Counted from the first letter of the stretch, positions 17,559-25,301 are shown. The stretch is DNA of 58,335 bases from an uncultured Bacteroidales bacterium (GCA_946414805.1 CAMKPZ010000008.1:1-58335); one strand, 5' to 3'. Numbers and translations are program-made. Notes: generated from the letters alone by a model not told the origin.

Positions 17559-19577
17559 CTACCATATACTTACGCGGTCTTCCGGAGCGATGTACATCGG
17601 ACTTTCAGGTGTCACGCCCCACGCCTCGTACCAGGCGTTGATCTGCGGCAGAGCGCCGTTCACACGCCAGCGGCCGAGCGAGTGAGGGTCGCTCTTGGTG
17701 CGGTTGAGGATCTCCTCCGGACGGATATTACCTGCCCATACATTGGCGTACGCCAGGAAGAAACGCTGTGCCGGTGTGAAACCGTCGCGGGTCTGCAGAC
17801 GGTCTTTCTCTGCTTTGGCTTCCTCGTTAAGCGTGAAGGCGAGGTAGGCTACCTGCAGACCGCCGTGATCCGCGATGTTCTCGCCTAATGTGAAGGCGCC
17901 GTTGGCGTGTACGCCCGGAGCCACTTCGATCTTGTTGAACGCCTCTTCCATCACTTTGGTGCGTGCCTGAAAAGCTGCTTTGTCTTCTGCCGTCCACCAG
18001 TCGATCATGTTGCCGTTCTTGTCAAACTGGCTGCCCTGGTCGTCAAACCCGTGCGTCATCTCATGACCGATCACTACGCCGATTGCGCCGTAGTTGAAGG
18101 CGTCGTCGGCACTCATGTCGAAGAACGGGAACTGGAGAATGCCGGCTGGGAAACAGATCTCGTTGGACGACGGGTTGTAGTAGGCGTTCACGGTCTGCGG
18201 CGTCATGTACCATTTCTTCTTGTCCACCGGTTTGCCCAGATAGCTGAGGCTGTATTCCTGTTCGAACTTGGCGGCACGCCGGATGTTGGCGTAATAGGTG
18301 TCTTCGGCGTTAATATCCAGTTTGCTGTAGTCGCGCCACTCGTCCGGATAACCAATCTTGATGGTGATAGCGTTCAGTTTCTCGATCGCTTTGGCTTTGG
18401 TCTCGTCGCTCATCCAGGTCAGGTTCCCGATACGGATACCCAATGCCTTCTGCAGGTTATGCACCAGCGCAAGCATGCGTTCCTTGTTCTCCTCCGGGAA
18501 ATATTTCTTCACGTACATCTGGCCTACGGCTTCGCCGAGCGTGCCGTTCACGATACCTACTGCGCGCTTCCACAGCGGAGAGGGCTCTTCGCGGCCGGAC
18601 AGCACCTTGCCGTAGAAATCGAAACTCGCCTGATATATCTCGTCGGTCAGGCAACCGGTAGCGCCGTCGATGACCTGCCATGTGAACAGGGTCTTGAGAT
18701 CCTCCAGCGGCTCTTCCGCAAGCATCTTGCCTGCTTCCTGCAGATGCGGGATCTGGCCTACCGACAGGCTGTCAAGCGTGATGCCCAACGCCTCGAAATA
18801 TACGTTCCAATCCACTTGCGGCACCAGCGTCTGCAGCTCCTCCAGACTCATCTTGTTGTAGTTCTTCTGCGGGTCACGCAGCTCCACATTGCTGTACGCT
18901 GCTTGGGCAAGGCGTGTCTCCATCCGCAGCACGGTCTGCGCACGGTCTGCGGCGTTGTCGAACCCGAAGAGACCGAACAGTTTCTCCACGTATGCCACAT
19001 ACGCGTTGCGGATGGCGGTGGTCTGTTCGTCGGTGTCGAGGTAATACTCTTTCTCGCCCAAGGCGAAACCGGCCTGGTACTCGTTGAGGATGTTCATCGA
19101 ACTGTTCATCGCGTCGGCATCTACGTACATCGCCCATAACTGATAATCCATGGCGGCGCCGAGGATACGCGACAGGTCCTCGCGGTTGGTGATGGATGCG
19201 ATCTCGTCAAGCGTCTTCTGCACAGGCGCTATGCCTTCCCGGTTGCGGCGGGTGGTGTCCATAGCGAGGTTGTACAGATCGCCGATCTTCTGCTCCACCG
19301 AGCCCTGTTTGTGTTGCTTGGCGGCGAGGTCCTGAATCAGACCGTTCACCTGCTCAAGGTTGGTCAGACCGAGTTTGTCGAAGGAGCCGAAACGGCTGTA
19401 TTCGGGCGTCAACGGGTTGTTGGCCATCCAGCCGCCGCAGGCGAACTGGTAGAAATCGTTTTGAGGTACTGCCGTAGTGTCTAAATTGGCCGGATCGATA
19501 CCGGTGGTCTGTTTCTTGGGGGTGCAAGCTGTTGTCATAAGCATGATGGCTGCTAACGGAATAAGAATTTTTCTCAT
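17559..19577 (-). CDS. M13 family metallopeptidase lipoprotein (PepO-like)
   Basis: A 672-aa neprilysin-family zinc peptidase. The start MRKILIPLAAIMLMTTAC gives a lipoprotein signal with Cys at ~18; the upstream in-frame extension reads through the promoter and is rejected. Motifs are NAYYNPSSNEICFPAGILQ, the zinc site HEMTHGFDDQG at about 505-515 and ENIADHGGL (third ligand Glu). The C-terminal CRVxxP-like end (RVNGALPQINAW...) is standard for M13. Likely located at the periplasm or outer membrane and cleaving peptides. It is transcribed alone from a promoter at 19598-19629 and ends at the shared terminator. Confidence 0.94.
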   Translation of the reverse strand: MRKILIPLAAIMLMTTACTPKKQTTGIDPANLDTTAVPQNDFYQFACGGWMANNPLTPEYSRFGSFDKLGLTNLEQVNGLIQDLAAKQHKQGSVEQKIGDLYNLAMDTTRRNREGIAPVQKTLDEIASITNREDLSRILGAAMDYQLWAMYVDADAMNSSMNILNEYQAGFALGEKEYYLDTDEQTTAIRNAYVAYVEKLFGLFGFDNAADRAQTVLRMETRLAQAAYSNVELRDPQKNYNKMSLEELQTLVPQVDWNVYFEALGITLDSLSVGQIPHLQEAGKMLAEEPLEDLKTLFTWQVIDGATGCLTDEIYQASFDFYGKVLSGREEPSPLWKRAVGIVNGTLGEAVGQMYVKKYFPEENKERMLALVHNLQKALGIRIGNLTWMSDETKAKAIEKLNAITIKIGYPDEWRDYSKLDINAEDTYYANIRRAAKFEQEYSLSYLGKPVDKKKWYMTPQTVNAYYNPSSNEICFPAGILQFPFFDMSADDAFNYGAIGVVIGHEMTHGFDDQGSQFDKNGNMIDWWTAEDKAAFQARTKVMEEAFNKIEVAPGVHANGAFTLGENIADHGGLQVAYLAFTLNEEAKAEKDRLQTRDGFTPAQRFFLAYANVWAGNIRPEEILNRTKSDPHSLGRWRVNGALPQINAWYEAWGVTPESPMYIAPEDRVSIW

Positions 19578-19597
19578 AATATATTTGTTTTTCGCCT

Positions 19598-19629
19598 GCA
19601 AAAGTACTGCTTTTTTTTGACATACGCAA
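19598..19629 (-). promoter_or_regulatory. Promoter of the M13 peptidase gene, conserved spacer
   Basis: TTG-N20-TACTTTTG on the minus strand with the ATGTCAAAAAAAAGCAG spacer. The -7 box lies ~21 nt before the ATG, giving a very short leader. Confidence 0.85.
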
Positions 19630-19652
19630 GCGCACGCGTATTTTTCCTTATT

Positions 19653-19678
19653 AAAAAATGCCCCACGCAGCATTTTTT
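19653..19678. promoter_or_regulatory. Inverted repeat between divergent promoters
   Basis: AAAAAATGC (19653-19661) and GCATTTTTT (19670-19678) form 9-bp inverted arms with an 8-nt spacer. They lie between the -33 boxes of the leftward peptidase promoter and the rightward YhcH promoter. Possible operator, or merely an AT-rich upstream element. Confidence 0.35.
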
Positions 19679-19680
19679 TC

Positions 19681-19712
19681 TTGCGTATGTGCAAAATTTG
19701 TTGTAAATTTGC
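19681..19712 (+). promoter_or_regulatory. Promoter of YhcH-glgB-nagB operon
   Basis: TTG-N20-TAAATTTG starting with TTGCGTATGT as in the conserved element, but with a different second half of the spacer. It lies 43 nt before the first gene. Confidence 0.75.
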
Positions 19713-19754
19713 AGCCTGAAATGATTTATTGCTACTAACCAAACACAAAATTAT

Positions 19755-20210
19755 ATGATTTTAGACAAACTGGAGAACGCCGATAGGTACTTCGATTGTG
19801 TACCGGGCTTCGAACAATTCATGAAATTCTACAACGAGAACGATCTGGAGGAGATGCCGGCATGCAAGATCTTTCTGGACGGCAAGAACCTCTTTGTGAA
19901 TATCAACGATTTTAAGGGCAAAGAGGAGTCCAAATGCCGCATGGAGGCTCACCGCGACTATCTGGATATCCAGATTCCGCTGGGCGATGACGAGATCATG
20001 GGATGGAAAGCGCAGGTGGACTGTCAGGAGGTGACCCAGGATTACGACGAAGGTAAGGATGTAGAGTTCTACGCTGACAAAGCCACGGCTAAGTTCACCG
20101 TTCCGGCCGGTCATTTCGCAGTCTTCTTCCCTGAGGACGCCCACCAGCCGGGTATCGCGCCGGGCAAGGAGTACCGCAAACTCATCGTCAAGGCCCGCGT
20201 CAACCAATAA
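19755..20210 (+). CDS. YhcH/YjgK/YiaL family protein
   Basis: A 151-aa single-domain cupin-like protein of normal family length. Features include the N-terminal MILDKLENADRY and the blocks MEAHRDYLDIQIPLGDDEIMG and FAVFFPEDAHQPGIAPG, whose His/Glu residues bind metal in the family. Members are linked to sugar or sialic-acid metabolism (EbgC/NanQ relatives). Its place before glgB and nagB fits carbohydrate handling. Substrate unknown. Confidence 0.88.
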   Translation: MILDKLENADRYFDCVPGFEQFMKFYNENDLEEMPACKIFLDGKNLFVNINDFKGKEESKCRMEAHRDYLDIQIPLGDDEIMGWKAQVDCQEVTQDYDEGKDVEFYADKATAKFTVPAGHFAVFFPEDAHQPGIAPGKEYRKLIVKARVNQ

Positions 20211-20240
20211 TTAATCTTTGAATCTTCAAATCTCAATACT

Positions 20241-22424
20241 ATGCCAACGAAAAAAGTCACACATCTGCCGATAGTGGAGCGCGATCCGTACCTGCAGCCT
20301 TATGAAGGCGCTCTGCAGGCGCGTGCGGATTATGCGGCGCGTAAGGAAGCCGAATTGACGGGGAATGTACAAAGTGACGATGTACAATGTACAAAGACCT
20401 TAGCAGACTGGGCAACGGGCTACCTCTATTTCGGACTTCATCATAAGAAGCCTTATACCGACGCAAAAGGAAAGAAAGTAGCCGGTGAATGGGTGCTGCG
20501 CGAGTGGGCGCCTAACGCTACGGCTATTTATATCAAGGGCGACATGAACGGCTGGCAGAAGGACGAAAAGTATCGTCTTCAGCCGGTCGGTAACGGCGTC
20601 TGGGAAGCCAGACTGCCGGAGGACGCTGTCAAGCACGAGCAGTTATACAAACTTCTGGTGGAGTGGAACGGCGGTTACGGAGAGCGTATCCCGTCTTATG
20701 TGCGCCGCGTCGTGCAGGACGAGAACACCAAGATATTCTCCGCACAGGTCTGGGACGAAGAGCCTTATGTTTGGAAACATAAGGCAGACCGCTCTGCTGC
20801 AAGACCACTTCGTTCTAAGACCGCTAACGCTGTAAGACCGCAGACTGTGTCTGCTGTAGGACAACAAGAGGCGCTGTTTATCTATGAGTGCCATATCGGT
20901 ATGAGTTCGGCGGAGGAGAAAGTCAATTCGTACGAGGAGTTCCGCCGCGATGTGCTGCCGCGTATCGCCGCGCTGGGTTATAACTGCATCCAGATCATGG
21001 CGATCCAGGAGCACCCTTACTACGGCTCTTTCGGCTACCATGTGTCGAATTTCTTCGCCGCCTCCAGCCGTTTCGGTACGCCCAACGAACTCAAAGCGCT
21101 TATCGACGATGCCCACGGCCGCGGCATGAAAGTGATTATGGACCTTGTACACAGCCACGCGGTGAAGAACGAGCTGGAGGGACTGGGTAATTTCGACGGC
21201 ACGCCCTACCAGTATTTCCATGACGGCGCACGCCGTGAGCACCCGGCTTGGGACAGCCTCTGTTTCAACTACGGCAAGAACGAGGTGCTGCACTTCCTGC
21301 TGTCGAACTGCAAGTTCTGGCTTGACGAATATGATTTCGACGGTTTCCGGTTTGACGGCGTGACCTCGATGATCTACCTCAGCCATGGTCTGGGCGAGGA
21401 TTTCAACGGCTACGGCTCGTATTTCAACGGCAACGAGGACGGCGATGCCATCATGTATCTGACTCTTGCCAACAAAGTGATCCATGAGGTCAAACCCGAT
21501 GCAATCACGATTGCGGAAGAGATGTCAGGAATGCCAGGTTTGGCGGCTCCGATAACGGATGGCGGCGTGGGCTTTGACTACCGGCTTGCCATGGGCATTC
21601 CTGATTTCTGGATCAAGTATATCAAGGAGGTCAAGGACGAGGACTGGAAAGCAGGTCATATCCTTTTCGAGATGACCAACCGCCGCGAGGACGAGAAGAC
21701 GATCTCTTACGCCGAGTCCCATGATCAGGCGCTTGTGGGCGACAAGACTATTATCTTCCGCCTCGTGGACGCCGATATGTACTGGCATTTCGAGCACGGT
21801 CATTCCACCTATATGGTCGATCGCGGCATCGCGCTCCATAAGATGATCCGTCTCGTTACGGCATCCACTATCAACGGCGGCTACCTCACCTTCATGGGCA
21901 ATGAGTTCGGCCATCCCGAATGGATTGATTTCCCGCGCGAAGGCAACGGATGGAGTTATAAATACGCCCGCAGACAATGGGACCTCGTGGACAACCCGAA
22001 CTATTTCTTCGCCGATCTCAACCGCTTTGACGAAGCGATGGTGCATCTGCTCAAGGAGAACCTCCATATCTTGAAACCTACCGCCGAGGAGAAAAAATAC
22101 CATATCGCCAACCACCTCCCGTGGGTGATGAAATGGTGGGACAACGAGGGGGACCAGGTTGTGGCATACTCCCGCGGAGACCTGCTCTTCATCTTCAACT
22201 GGAACGGACAGAAGTCCTTCTCCGACTACGGTATGCTGGTGCCCGAAGGCAAATACAAAGTGGTGCTGAACACCGATGCCAAGGAGTTCGCAGGTTTCGG
22301 TCTGAGCGACGACTCGGTGGAGCATTTCACGATGCACGACGATCTCTATGCCGCTGACGGCAAGGGTTGGCTCAAGATGTACCTCCCTGCCCGCAGTGCC
22401 GTAGTCCTCAAAAAAGAAAACTAA
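20241..22424 (+). CDS. glgB: 1,4-alpha-glucan branching enzyme, eukaryotic-type
   Basis: A 727-aa protein. A CBM48-like N-terminal region (LYFGLH...REWAPNATAIYIKGDMN) precedes a GH13 barrel with the nucleophile in GFRFDGVTSM (~370), the acid in TIAEEMSGMPG (~427) and YAESHDQALVGDKT. A C-terminal beta domain ends the protein. The barrel resembles animal and fungal GBE1 (EHPYYGSFGYHV, FMGNEFGHPEWIDFPREGN) more than E. coli GlgB; this form is also usual in Bacteroides. It makes alpha-1,6 branches in glycogen. Two low-complexity stretches are inserted in frame: GNVQSDDVQCTK near residue 45 (ACAATGT family) and an Arg/Ala-rich segment at ~183-210 just before the conserved IYECHIGMS. Second gene of its operon. 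Confidence 0.95.
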   Translation: MPTKKVTHLPIVERDPYLQPYEGALQARADYAARKEAELTGNVQSDDVQCTKTLADWATGYLYFGLHHKKPYTDAKGKKVAGEWVLREWAPNATAIYIKGDMNGWQKDEKYRLQPVGNGVWEARLPEDAVKHEQLYKLLVEWNGGYGERIPSYVRRVVQDENTKIFSAQVWDEEPYVWKHKADRSAARPLRSKTANAVRPQTVSAVGQQEALFIYECHIGMSSAEEKVNSYEEFRRDVLPRIAALGYNCIQIMAIQEHPYYGSFGYHVSNFFAASSRFGTPNELKALIDDAHGRGMKVIMDLVHSHAVKNELEGLGNFDGTPYQYFHDGARREHPAWDSLCFNYGKNEVLHFLLSNCKFWLDEYDFDGFRFDGVTSMIYLSHGLGEDFNGYGSYFNGNEDGDAIMYLTLANKVIHEVKPDAITIAEEMSGMPGLAAPITDGGVGFDYRLAMGIPDFWIKYIKEVKDEDWKAGHILFEMTNRREDEKTISYAESHDQALVGDKTIIFRLVDADMYWHFEHGHSTYMVDRGIALHKMIRLVTASTINGGYLTFMGNEFGHPEWIDFPREGNGWSYKYARRQWDLVDNPNYFFADLNRFDEAMVHLLKENLHILKPTAEEKKYHIANHLPWVMKWWDNEGDQVVAYSRGDLLFIFNWNGQKSFSDYGMLVPEGKYKVVLNTDAKEFAGFGLSDDSVEHFTMHDDLYAADGKGWLKMYLPARSAVVLKKEN
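20361..20398 (+). repeat. ACAATGT-family repeat inside glgB
   Basis: AATGTACAAAGTGACGATG followed by TACAATGTACAAAG, translated as NVQSDDVQCTK. It is a diverged copy of the repeat found three times in tsaB, where it encodes DNVQCTK. Confidence 0.85.
20785..20870 (+). repeat. AAGACCGC-word repeat insertion inside glgB
   Basis: Variants of the word AAGACCGCT/AAGACCAC recur at irregular 17-26-nt spacing, separated by CTGCTG/AACGCTGT words. The stretch is translated as an Arg/Ala/Val-rich linker. It falls between the N-terminal module and the GH13 barrel, where the eukaryotic-type family normally has only a few residues (from memory). Confidence 0.55.
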
Positions 22425-22454
22425 TCCCATAGTCCTCTAAAACAACACCCAACA

Positions 22455-22991
22455 ATGAAAAAGAACATTTATTATTTCTTTGTACTTTGTACATTGTCCC
22501 TTTGTACCTTCCTTGCCGCTTGTACCAAAAAGCCTGCGGAGCAGGCCACCGAGCAGCAAGAGCAAGTGCAGGAGTCCGCAGCGGACGAGTCCGCCTATAT
22601 TGATTTCACGGCTGTAACGCCGGAAGGAAATGAACTCTCGCTGAGCCAGATTGTCGGTACGGCGGACTATGTGCTCGTCGATTTCTGGGCAAGCTGGTGC
22701 GGACCCTGCCGCCGTTTGATCCCTGTCCTCAAGGAGATATACGCAGGGCAGAGCAGAACCCATTTCCAGATCTTCAGTTGCTCGGTCGACCAGGAGGAAG
22801 ACGCTTGGCGTACCGCCTTGGAAGAGGAGCAGATGCCCTGGCCGCAAGCGAGGGAGGATGCCGATCATGTGTGCTCCGACCTATACGGGGTGGAGTTCAT
22901 CCCCTTCACCGTCCTCATCGACCGCGAAGGACAGATCGTAGCTATCAACCCCGAAGAGACCGAGTTGGAGCAACTCCTCTTCGCCGAATAA
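22455..22991 (+). CDS. TlpA/ResA-like thioredoxin-fold lipoprotein
   Basis: A 178-aa lipoprotein: signal MKKNIYYFFVLCTLSLCTFL with lipobox AAC. After a Glu/Gln-rich tether (~30-50), a thioredoxin domain carries WASWCGPCRR (CGPC at ~85) and the cis-Pro region VEFIPFTVLIDREGQI. A periplasmic thiol reductant role is likely. The hydrophobic core of the signal peptide (LCTLSLCTF) is encoded by an inverted copy of the ACAATGT-family repeat, so the repeat has become part of the export signal. Third gene of the YhcH-glgB-nagB run. Confidence 0.9.
   Translation: MKKNIYYFFVLCTLSLCTFLAACTKKPAEQATEQQEQVQESAADESAYIDFTAVTPEGNELSLSQIVGTADYVLVDFWASWCGPCRRLIPVLKEIYAGQSRTHFQIFSCSVDQEEDAWRTALEEEQMPWPQAREDADHVCSDLYGVEFIPFTVLIDREGQIVAINPEETELEQLLFAE
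22478..22510 (-). repeat. ACAATGT-family repeat in the signal peptide codons
   Basis: TTTGTACTTTGTACATTGTC followed by CCTTTGTAC, the reverse complement of the tsaB-type repeat. In this orientation it encodes hydrophobic and Cys residues and forms the core of a lipoprotein signal. Confidence 0.85.
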
Positions 22992-23054
22992 GAGAAACAA
23001 ACCGTGTCTGTCCGTTAGGCAGTAGTTACCGGCAGACAAGGGTGGTAATAATAA

Positions 23055-23095
23055 TCAACATTTTAACGGCTTAACAGCTTAACATTTTAACATTT
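23055..23095 (+). repeat. 8-bp TTAACnnn tandem repeat upstream of nagB
   Basis: TTAACGGC, TTAACAGC, TTAACATT, TTAACATT in tandem, ending a few nt before the nagB start codon. It belongs to the same class of operon-junction repeats seen before HIT, psuG and glgB. Confidence 0.6.
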
Positions 23096-23103
23096 AAAAA
23101 ACA

Positions 23104-23913
23104 ATGCGTCTAATCATCGAACCTTCGTATGAACTGCTCAGCGAGTGGGCAGCGAACTACGTAGCCAAACGTATCAATGAGTTTGGCCCCAAAGAGAGTG
23201 CCCCGTTTATCTTAGGTCTGCCTACCGGCAGTTCGCCCTTAGGCATGTACAGGGAACTGATCAAACTGAATAAGGAAGGCAAAGTGTCTTTCCGCAATGT
23301 CGTCACCTTCAATATGGACGAGTATGTCGGACTGCCGGAGGAGCACCCCGAGAGCTATCACAGCTTCATGTGGACCAATTTCTTCAGCCATATCGACATC
23401 CGCAAGGAGAACGTGAATATCCTGAACGGCAACGCAGCCGATCTGGAAGCGGAGTGTGCCCGCTATGAGGCGAAGATCAAGAACTACGGCGGTATCCATC
23501 TCTTCCTTGGTGGCATCGGTCCCGACGGACATATCGCCTTCAACGAACCCGGCTCGTCCCTCTCCAGCCGTACCCGTAAGAAAGAACTGACTACCGATAC
23601 AATCATCGCCAATAGCCGCTTCTTCGACAACGATGTCAACAAAGTGCCCAAGACCGCCCTCACCGTAGGTGTCGGAACCGTCATGGACGCCCAGGAGGTG
23701 CTGATTATGGTCAATGGTCATAACAAAGCCCGTGCCCTCCAGCACGCCGTAGAGGAACCGATCAGCCATATGTGGACTGTTTCCGCCCTCCAGATGCACC
23801 GTCATGGTATCATCGTCTGCGATGAAGCAGCCTGCGAGGAACTCAAACTCGGTACCTTCAAGTATTTCAAAGACATCGAGCGCAATAACCTCGATCCCAA
23901 AACACTTCTGTAA
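23104..23913 (+). CDS. nagB: Glucosamine-6-phosphate deaminase
   Basis: A 269-aa protein, standard NagB length. Signatures are [14 protein letters not shown] (phosphate loop), FNMDEYVGL with the proton-shuttling Asp (~72), and [18 protein letters not shown] with the catalytic Asp-His (~141-143). It converts glucosamine-6-phosphate to fructose-6-phosphate and ammonia. Last gene of the operon with glgB, so amino sugars can feed into hexose phosphate and glycogen. A strong terminator follows. Confidence 0.97.
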   Translation: MRLIIEPSYELLSEWAANYVAKRINEFGPKESAPFILGLPTGSSPLGMYRELIKLNKEGKVSFRNVVTFNMDEYVGLPEEHPESYHSFMWTNFFSHIDIRKENVNILNGNAADLEAECARYEAKIKNYGGIHLFLGGIGPDGHIAFNEPGSSLSSRTRKKELTTDTIIANSRFFDNDVNKVPKTALTVGVGTVMDAQEVLIMVNGHNKARALQHAVEEPISHMWTVSALQMHRHGIIVCDEAACEELKLGTFKYFKDIERNNLDPKTLL

Positions 23914-23917
23914 ATGT

Positions 23918-23950
23918 AAAGCGGCGGCATTTTTGCCACCGCTTTTTTTT
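23918..23950 (+). terminator. Intrinsic terminator after nagB
   Basis: AAAGCGGCGGC and GCCACCGCTTT arms (one mismatch) around ATTTTT, followed by eight T. Confidence 0.9.
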
Positions 23951-23968
23951 ATAAAAATGATTTTTTTC

Positions 23969-24000
23969 TTGCGTATGTCAGAAAAAAGCAGTACCTTTGC
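23969..24000 (+). promoter_or_regulatory. Promoter of a candidate ncRNA, conserved spacer
   Basis: TTG-N20-TACCTTTG with spacer GTATGTCAGAAAAAAGCAG. No convincing protein start follows for 600 nt, whereas a structured segment and a terminator do. Confidence 0.8.
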
Positions 24001-24006
24001 GGTCGC

Positions 24007-24295
24007 AAAGGTTTGAGTAACCAGTGCCGTCGCTTGCCGACGTAAAACAGCAAGGACATAAAAGGCGTTTATTGACGTTGTTTGCGACATCTTGAAATCT
24101 TCGCAACATTTCATTAGAATAAAGTCCAAACAGCAACAATGAATGTCCTCGTGGGTATGTTATATTATGCCACGCCCTGCTTTGGTGGGGTGGGTGTAGC
24201 ATATCGGGCGTGGACTTCGGTTGTTTTTCTACTTTATTCGGGGATTGCGAAGCCCTCAAGATGCGTGAAGAATAAACGGACTTCACGCTTTTTCG
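24007..24295 (+). ncRNA. Structured small RNA candidate (~285 nt)
   Basis: The segment is bounded by its own promoter (23969-24000) and an intrinsic terminator (24263-24294), with no credible ORF between. Visible pairings are CGTCG/CGACG near 24030; TTGCGA/TCGCAA at 24082-24106; and a closing stem GAATAAAGT (24117-24125) with ACTTTATTC (24231-24239). Inside that stem, CCACGCCC (24170-24177) pairs perfectly with GGGCGTGG (24206-24213), or alternatively ATGCCAC pairs with GTGTAGCAT, so two exclusive folds exist. The layout resembles independently transcribed Bacteroidales RNAs such as Bacteroidales-1 or a 6S-like rod. I cannot confirm a family; hallmarks of RNase P RNA, tmRNA and SRP RNA are absent. 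Confidence 0.6.
24263..24294 (+). terminator. Terminator of the ncRNA candidate
   Basis: GCGTGAAG (24263-24270) pairs with CTTCACGC (24281-24288) across a 10-nt loop, followed by TTTTT. A perfect 8-bp stem. Confidence 0.85.
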
Positions 24296-24343
24296 TGTAT
24301 ATAGCGTATATATGCGCGCTTGCGCACGTTCCGTATAATTATA

Positions 24344-24369
24344 CGCAATAATACGCAATAATACGCGAC
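24344..24369 (+). repeat. 10-bp tandem repeat CGCAATAATA
   Basis: Two perfect CGCAATAATA units and a decayed third, preceded by a similar TAATTATA word. Its period is close to the 11-bp arrays elsewhere. Confidence 0.6.
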
Positions 24370-24389
24370 AAATGAAATAAACCGTTATA

Positions 24390-24457
24390 GTGGCAGGGTG
24401 CATAGGTGTGGTTTCCCATATCTTTTGTACCTATAAAATCCACACCTATGCCGCCAC
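24390..24457. repeat. Long inverted repeat of unknown nature
   Basis: GCATAGGTGTGG (24400-24411) pairs perfectly with CCACACCTATGC (24440-24451), and GTGGC (24390-24394) with GCCAC (24453-24457). The asymmetric spacers are 5 and 1 nt and the loop is ~28 nt. No T-run follows, so it is not an obvious terminator. It could be a structured RNA, a recombination site or the remnant of a small mobile element. The rest of 24296-24554 shows no gene. Confidence 0.6.
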
Positions 24458-24554
24458 GTGATGATCTTTGATATATTGGATTACCGTATCGCAAACAGAG
24501 TTTACGTTGGGGACCCTAAATATGCAGAATTTTGTTACTTTTTACACAAAATCC

Positions 24555-24586
24555 TTGCATATGTCAAAAAAAAGCAGTAATTTTGC
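24555..24586 (+). promoter_or_regulatory. Promoter of the toxin-antitoxin operon, conserved spacer
   Basis: TTG-N20-TAATTTTG with spacer ATGTCAAAAAAAAGCAG. All 32 nt, plus 5 nt before and 2 nt after, are identical to the cysS promoter at 33917-33948. Confidence 0.88.
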
Positions 24587-24615
24587 GTCGTAAAACGCAA
24601 ACAGGAGGAATTATT

Positions 24616-24864
24616 ATGACAGCTTTACAACTGAATGCAGATATCTATCGCAACTTGGGTATCATTGCAGAGGATGAGTCGATGATGGAGAAAGTAGCTA
24701 AATACGTACGTAAATTGGCAAAGCAAATGACTGACGATCCTACGCGCATGACCAAGGAAGAGTTCTTTGCTCGTGTGGACGAAGCAAAAAAAGGTCCATC
24801 ACATAGAATGTTGCCCGGTGAAGATTTAACAGCATTTTTAAGACGCATGGGGCATGATTTATAA
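24616..24864 (+). CDS. Antitoxin of a YoeB-type toxin-antitoxin pair
   Basis: An 82-aa protein starting at MTALQLNADIYRNLG, 8 nt after a strong AGGAGG. The longer in-frame start would read through the promoter. It is helix-rich, with MEKVAKYVRKLAKQM in the middle and a charged tail (FFARVDEAKKGPSHRMLPGEDLTAFLRRMG). It overlaps the toxin gene by 11 nt, the usual translational coupling. It does not look like the Phd/YefM fold normally paired with YoeB, but resembles the short antitoxin-like proteins common next to toxins in Bacteroidales. Probably autoregulated at its own promoter (inference). Confidence 0.8.
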   Translation: MTALQLNADIYRNLGIIAEDESMMEKVAKYVRKLAKQMTDDPTRMTKEEFFARVDEAKKGPSHRMLPGEDLTAFLRRMGHDL

Positions 24865-25129
24865 GATTGACATCAAAGAGCGGGCGGAGTACGATTTACT
24901 TCGTCTCGCAAAAGAAGAACCCCAGGCGTTCTTAAAAGCTCAAAGTTTAATTGAGGAACTTAGAGAACACCCAAAGACCGGTACCGGACATCCGGAGCAA
25001 CTAAAAGGAGATAGAGCCGGGCAATGGAGCCGGCGAATCTCCAAGAAACACAGGCTTATTTATGAGATCCGTGAGGCTGAAGTTATAGTCCTGATTCTTA
25101 CTGCCTATGGTCATTACGATGACAAGTAA
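24854..25129 (+). CDS. YoeB/Txe-family mRNA interferase toxin
   Basis: A 91-aa RelE-superfamily toxin, typical length. The YoeB block is visible: GTGHPEQLKGDRAGQWSRRI, then SKKHRLIYEI and the C-terminal YGHYDDK. In E. coli YoeB the active site is Glu46, Arg65, His83 and Tyr84; matching E/R/H/Y positions are present (PEQLK, WSRRI, GHY). It cleaves mRNA at the ribosomal A site when free of antitoxin. It overlaps the antitoxin gene and is followed by a terminator, making a compact two-gene unit. Confidence 0.92.
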   Translation: MIYKIDIKERAEYDLLRLAKEEPQAFLKAQSLIEELREHPKTGTGHPEQLKGDRAGQWSRRISKKHRLIYEIREAEVIVLILTAYGHYDDK

Positions 25130-25159
25130 GGCGTAGCATTTTATTTTTACACAATTCAA

Positions 25160-25194
25160 GCGGTAATCCAATAAAAGCGGATTGCCGTTTTTTG
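25160..25194 (+). terminator. Intrinsic terminator after the toxin gene
   Basis: CGGTAATCC (25161-25169) pairs with GGATTGCCG (25179-25187, one G-T), followed by TTTTTTG. Confidence 0.88.
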
Positions 25195-25301
25195 TGCATG
25201 TATATGTGGTGTGTATTTGAGGTGTAGGATAGCATGAAGAAAAGGTAAATTCTAAAATCACGGGATAATATACTATGTATATTATAGGGTGGTGTAGGAT
25301 A

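Noticed and set aside
19578..19748. 57-residue N-terminal extension of the M13 peptidase
   Set aside because: It reads through the promoter and inverted repeat; the ATG at 19577 gives a normal lipoprotein signal.
23000..23036. Terminator between the thioredoxin-like gene and nagB
   Set aside because: GTCTG.CCG and CGG.AGAC can pair, but the loop is long and no T-run follows.
24007..24295. RNase P RNA, tmRNA or SRP RNA
   Set aside because: An AAAGTCC word recalls RNase P, but the other universal RNase P blocks, a tmRNA T-arm with CCA end and the SRP GGAAGG/GCAGCC loop are missing.
24139..24351. 70-codon ORF inside the ncRNA region
   Set aside because: It runs through the paired stems and the terminator, lacks family resemblance, and its start has no support.
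24344..24457. Insertion sequence
   Set aside because: Inverted and direct repeats are present but there is no transposase ORF and no clear target-site duplication.
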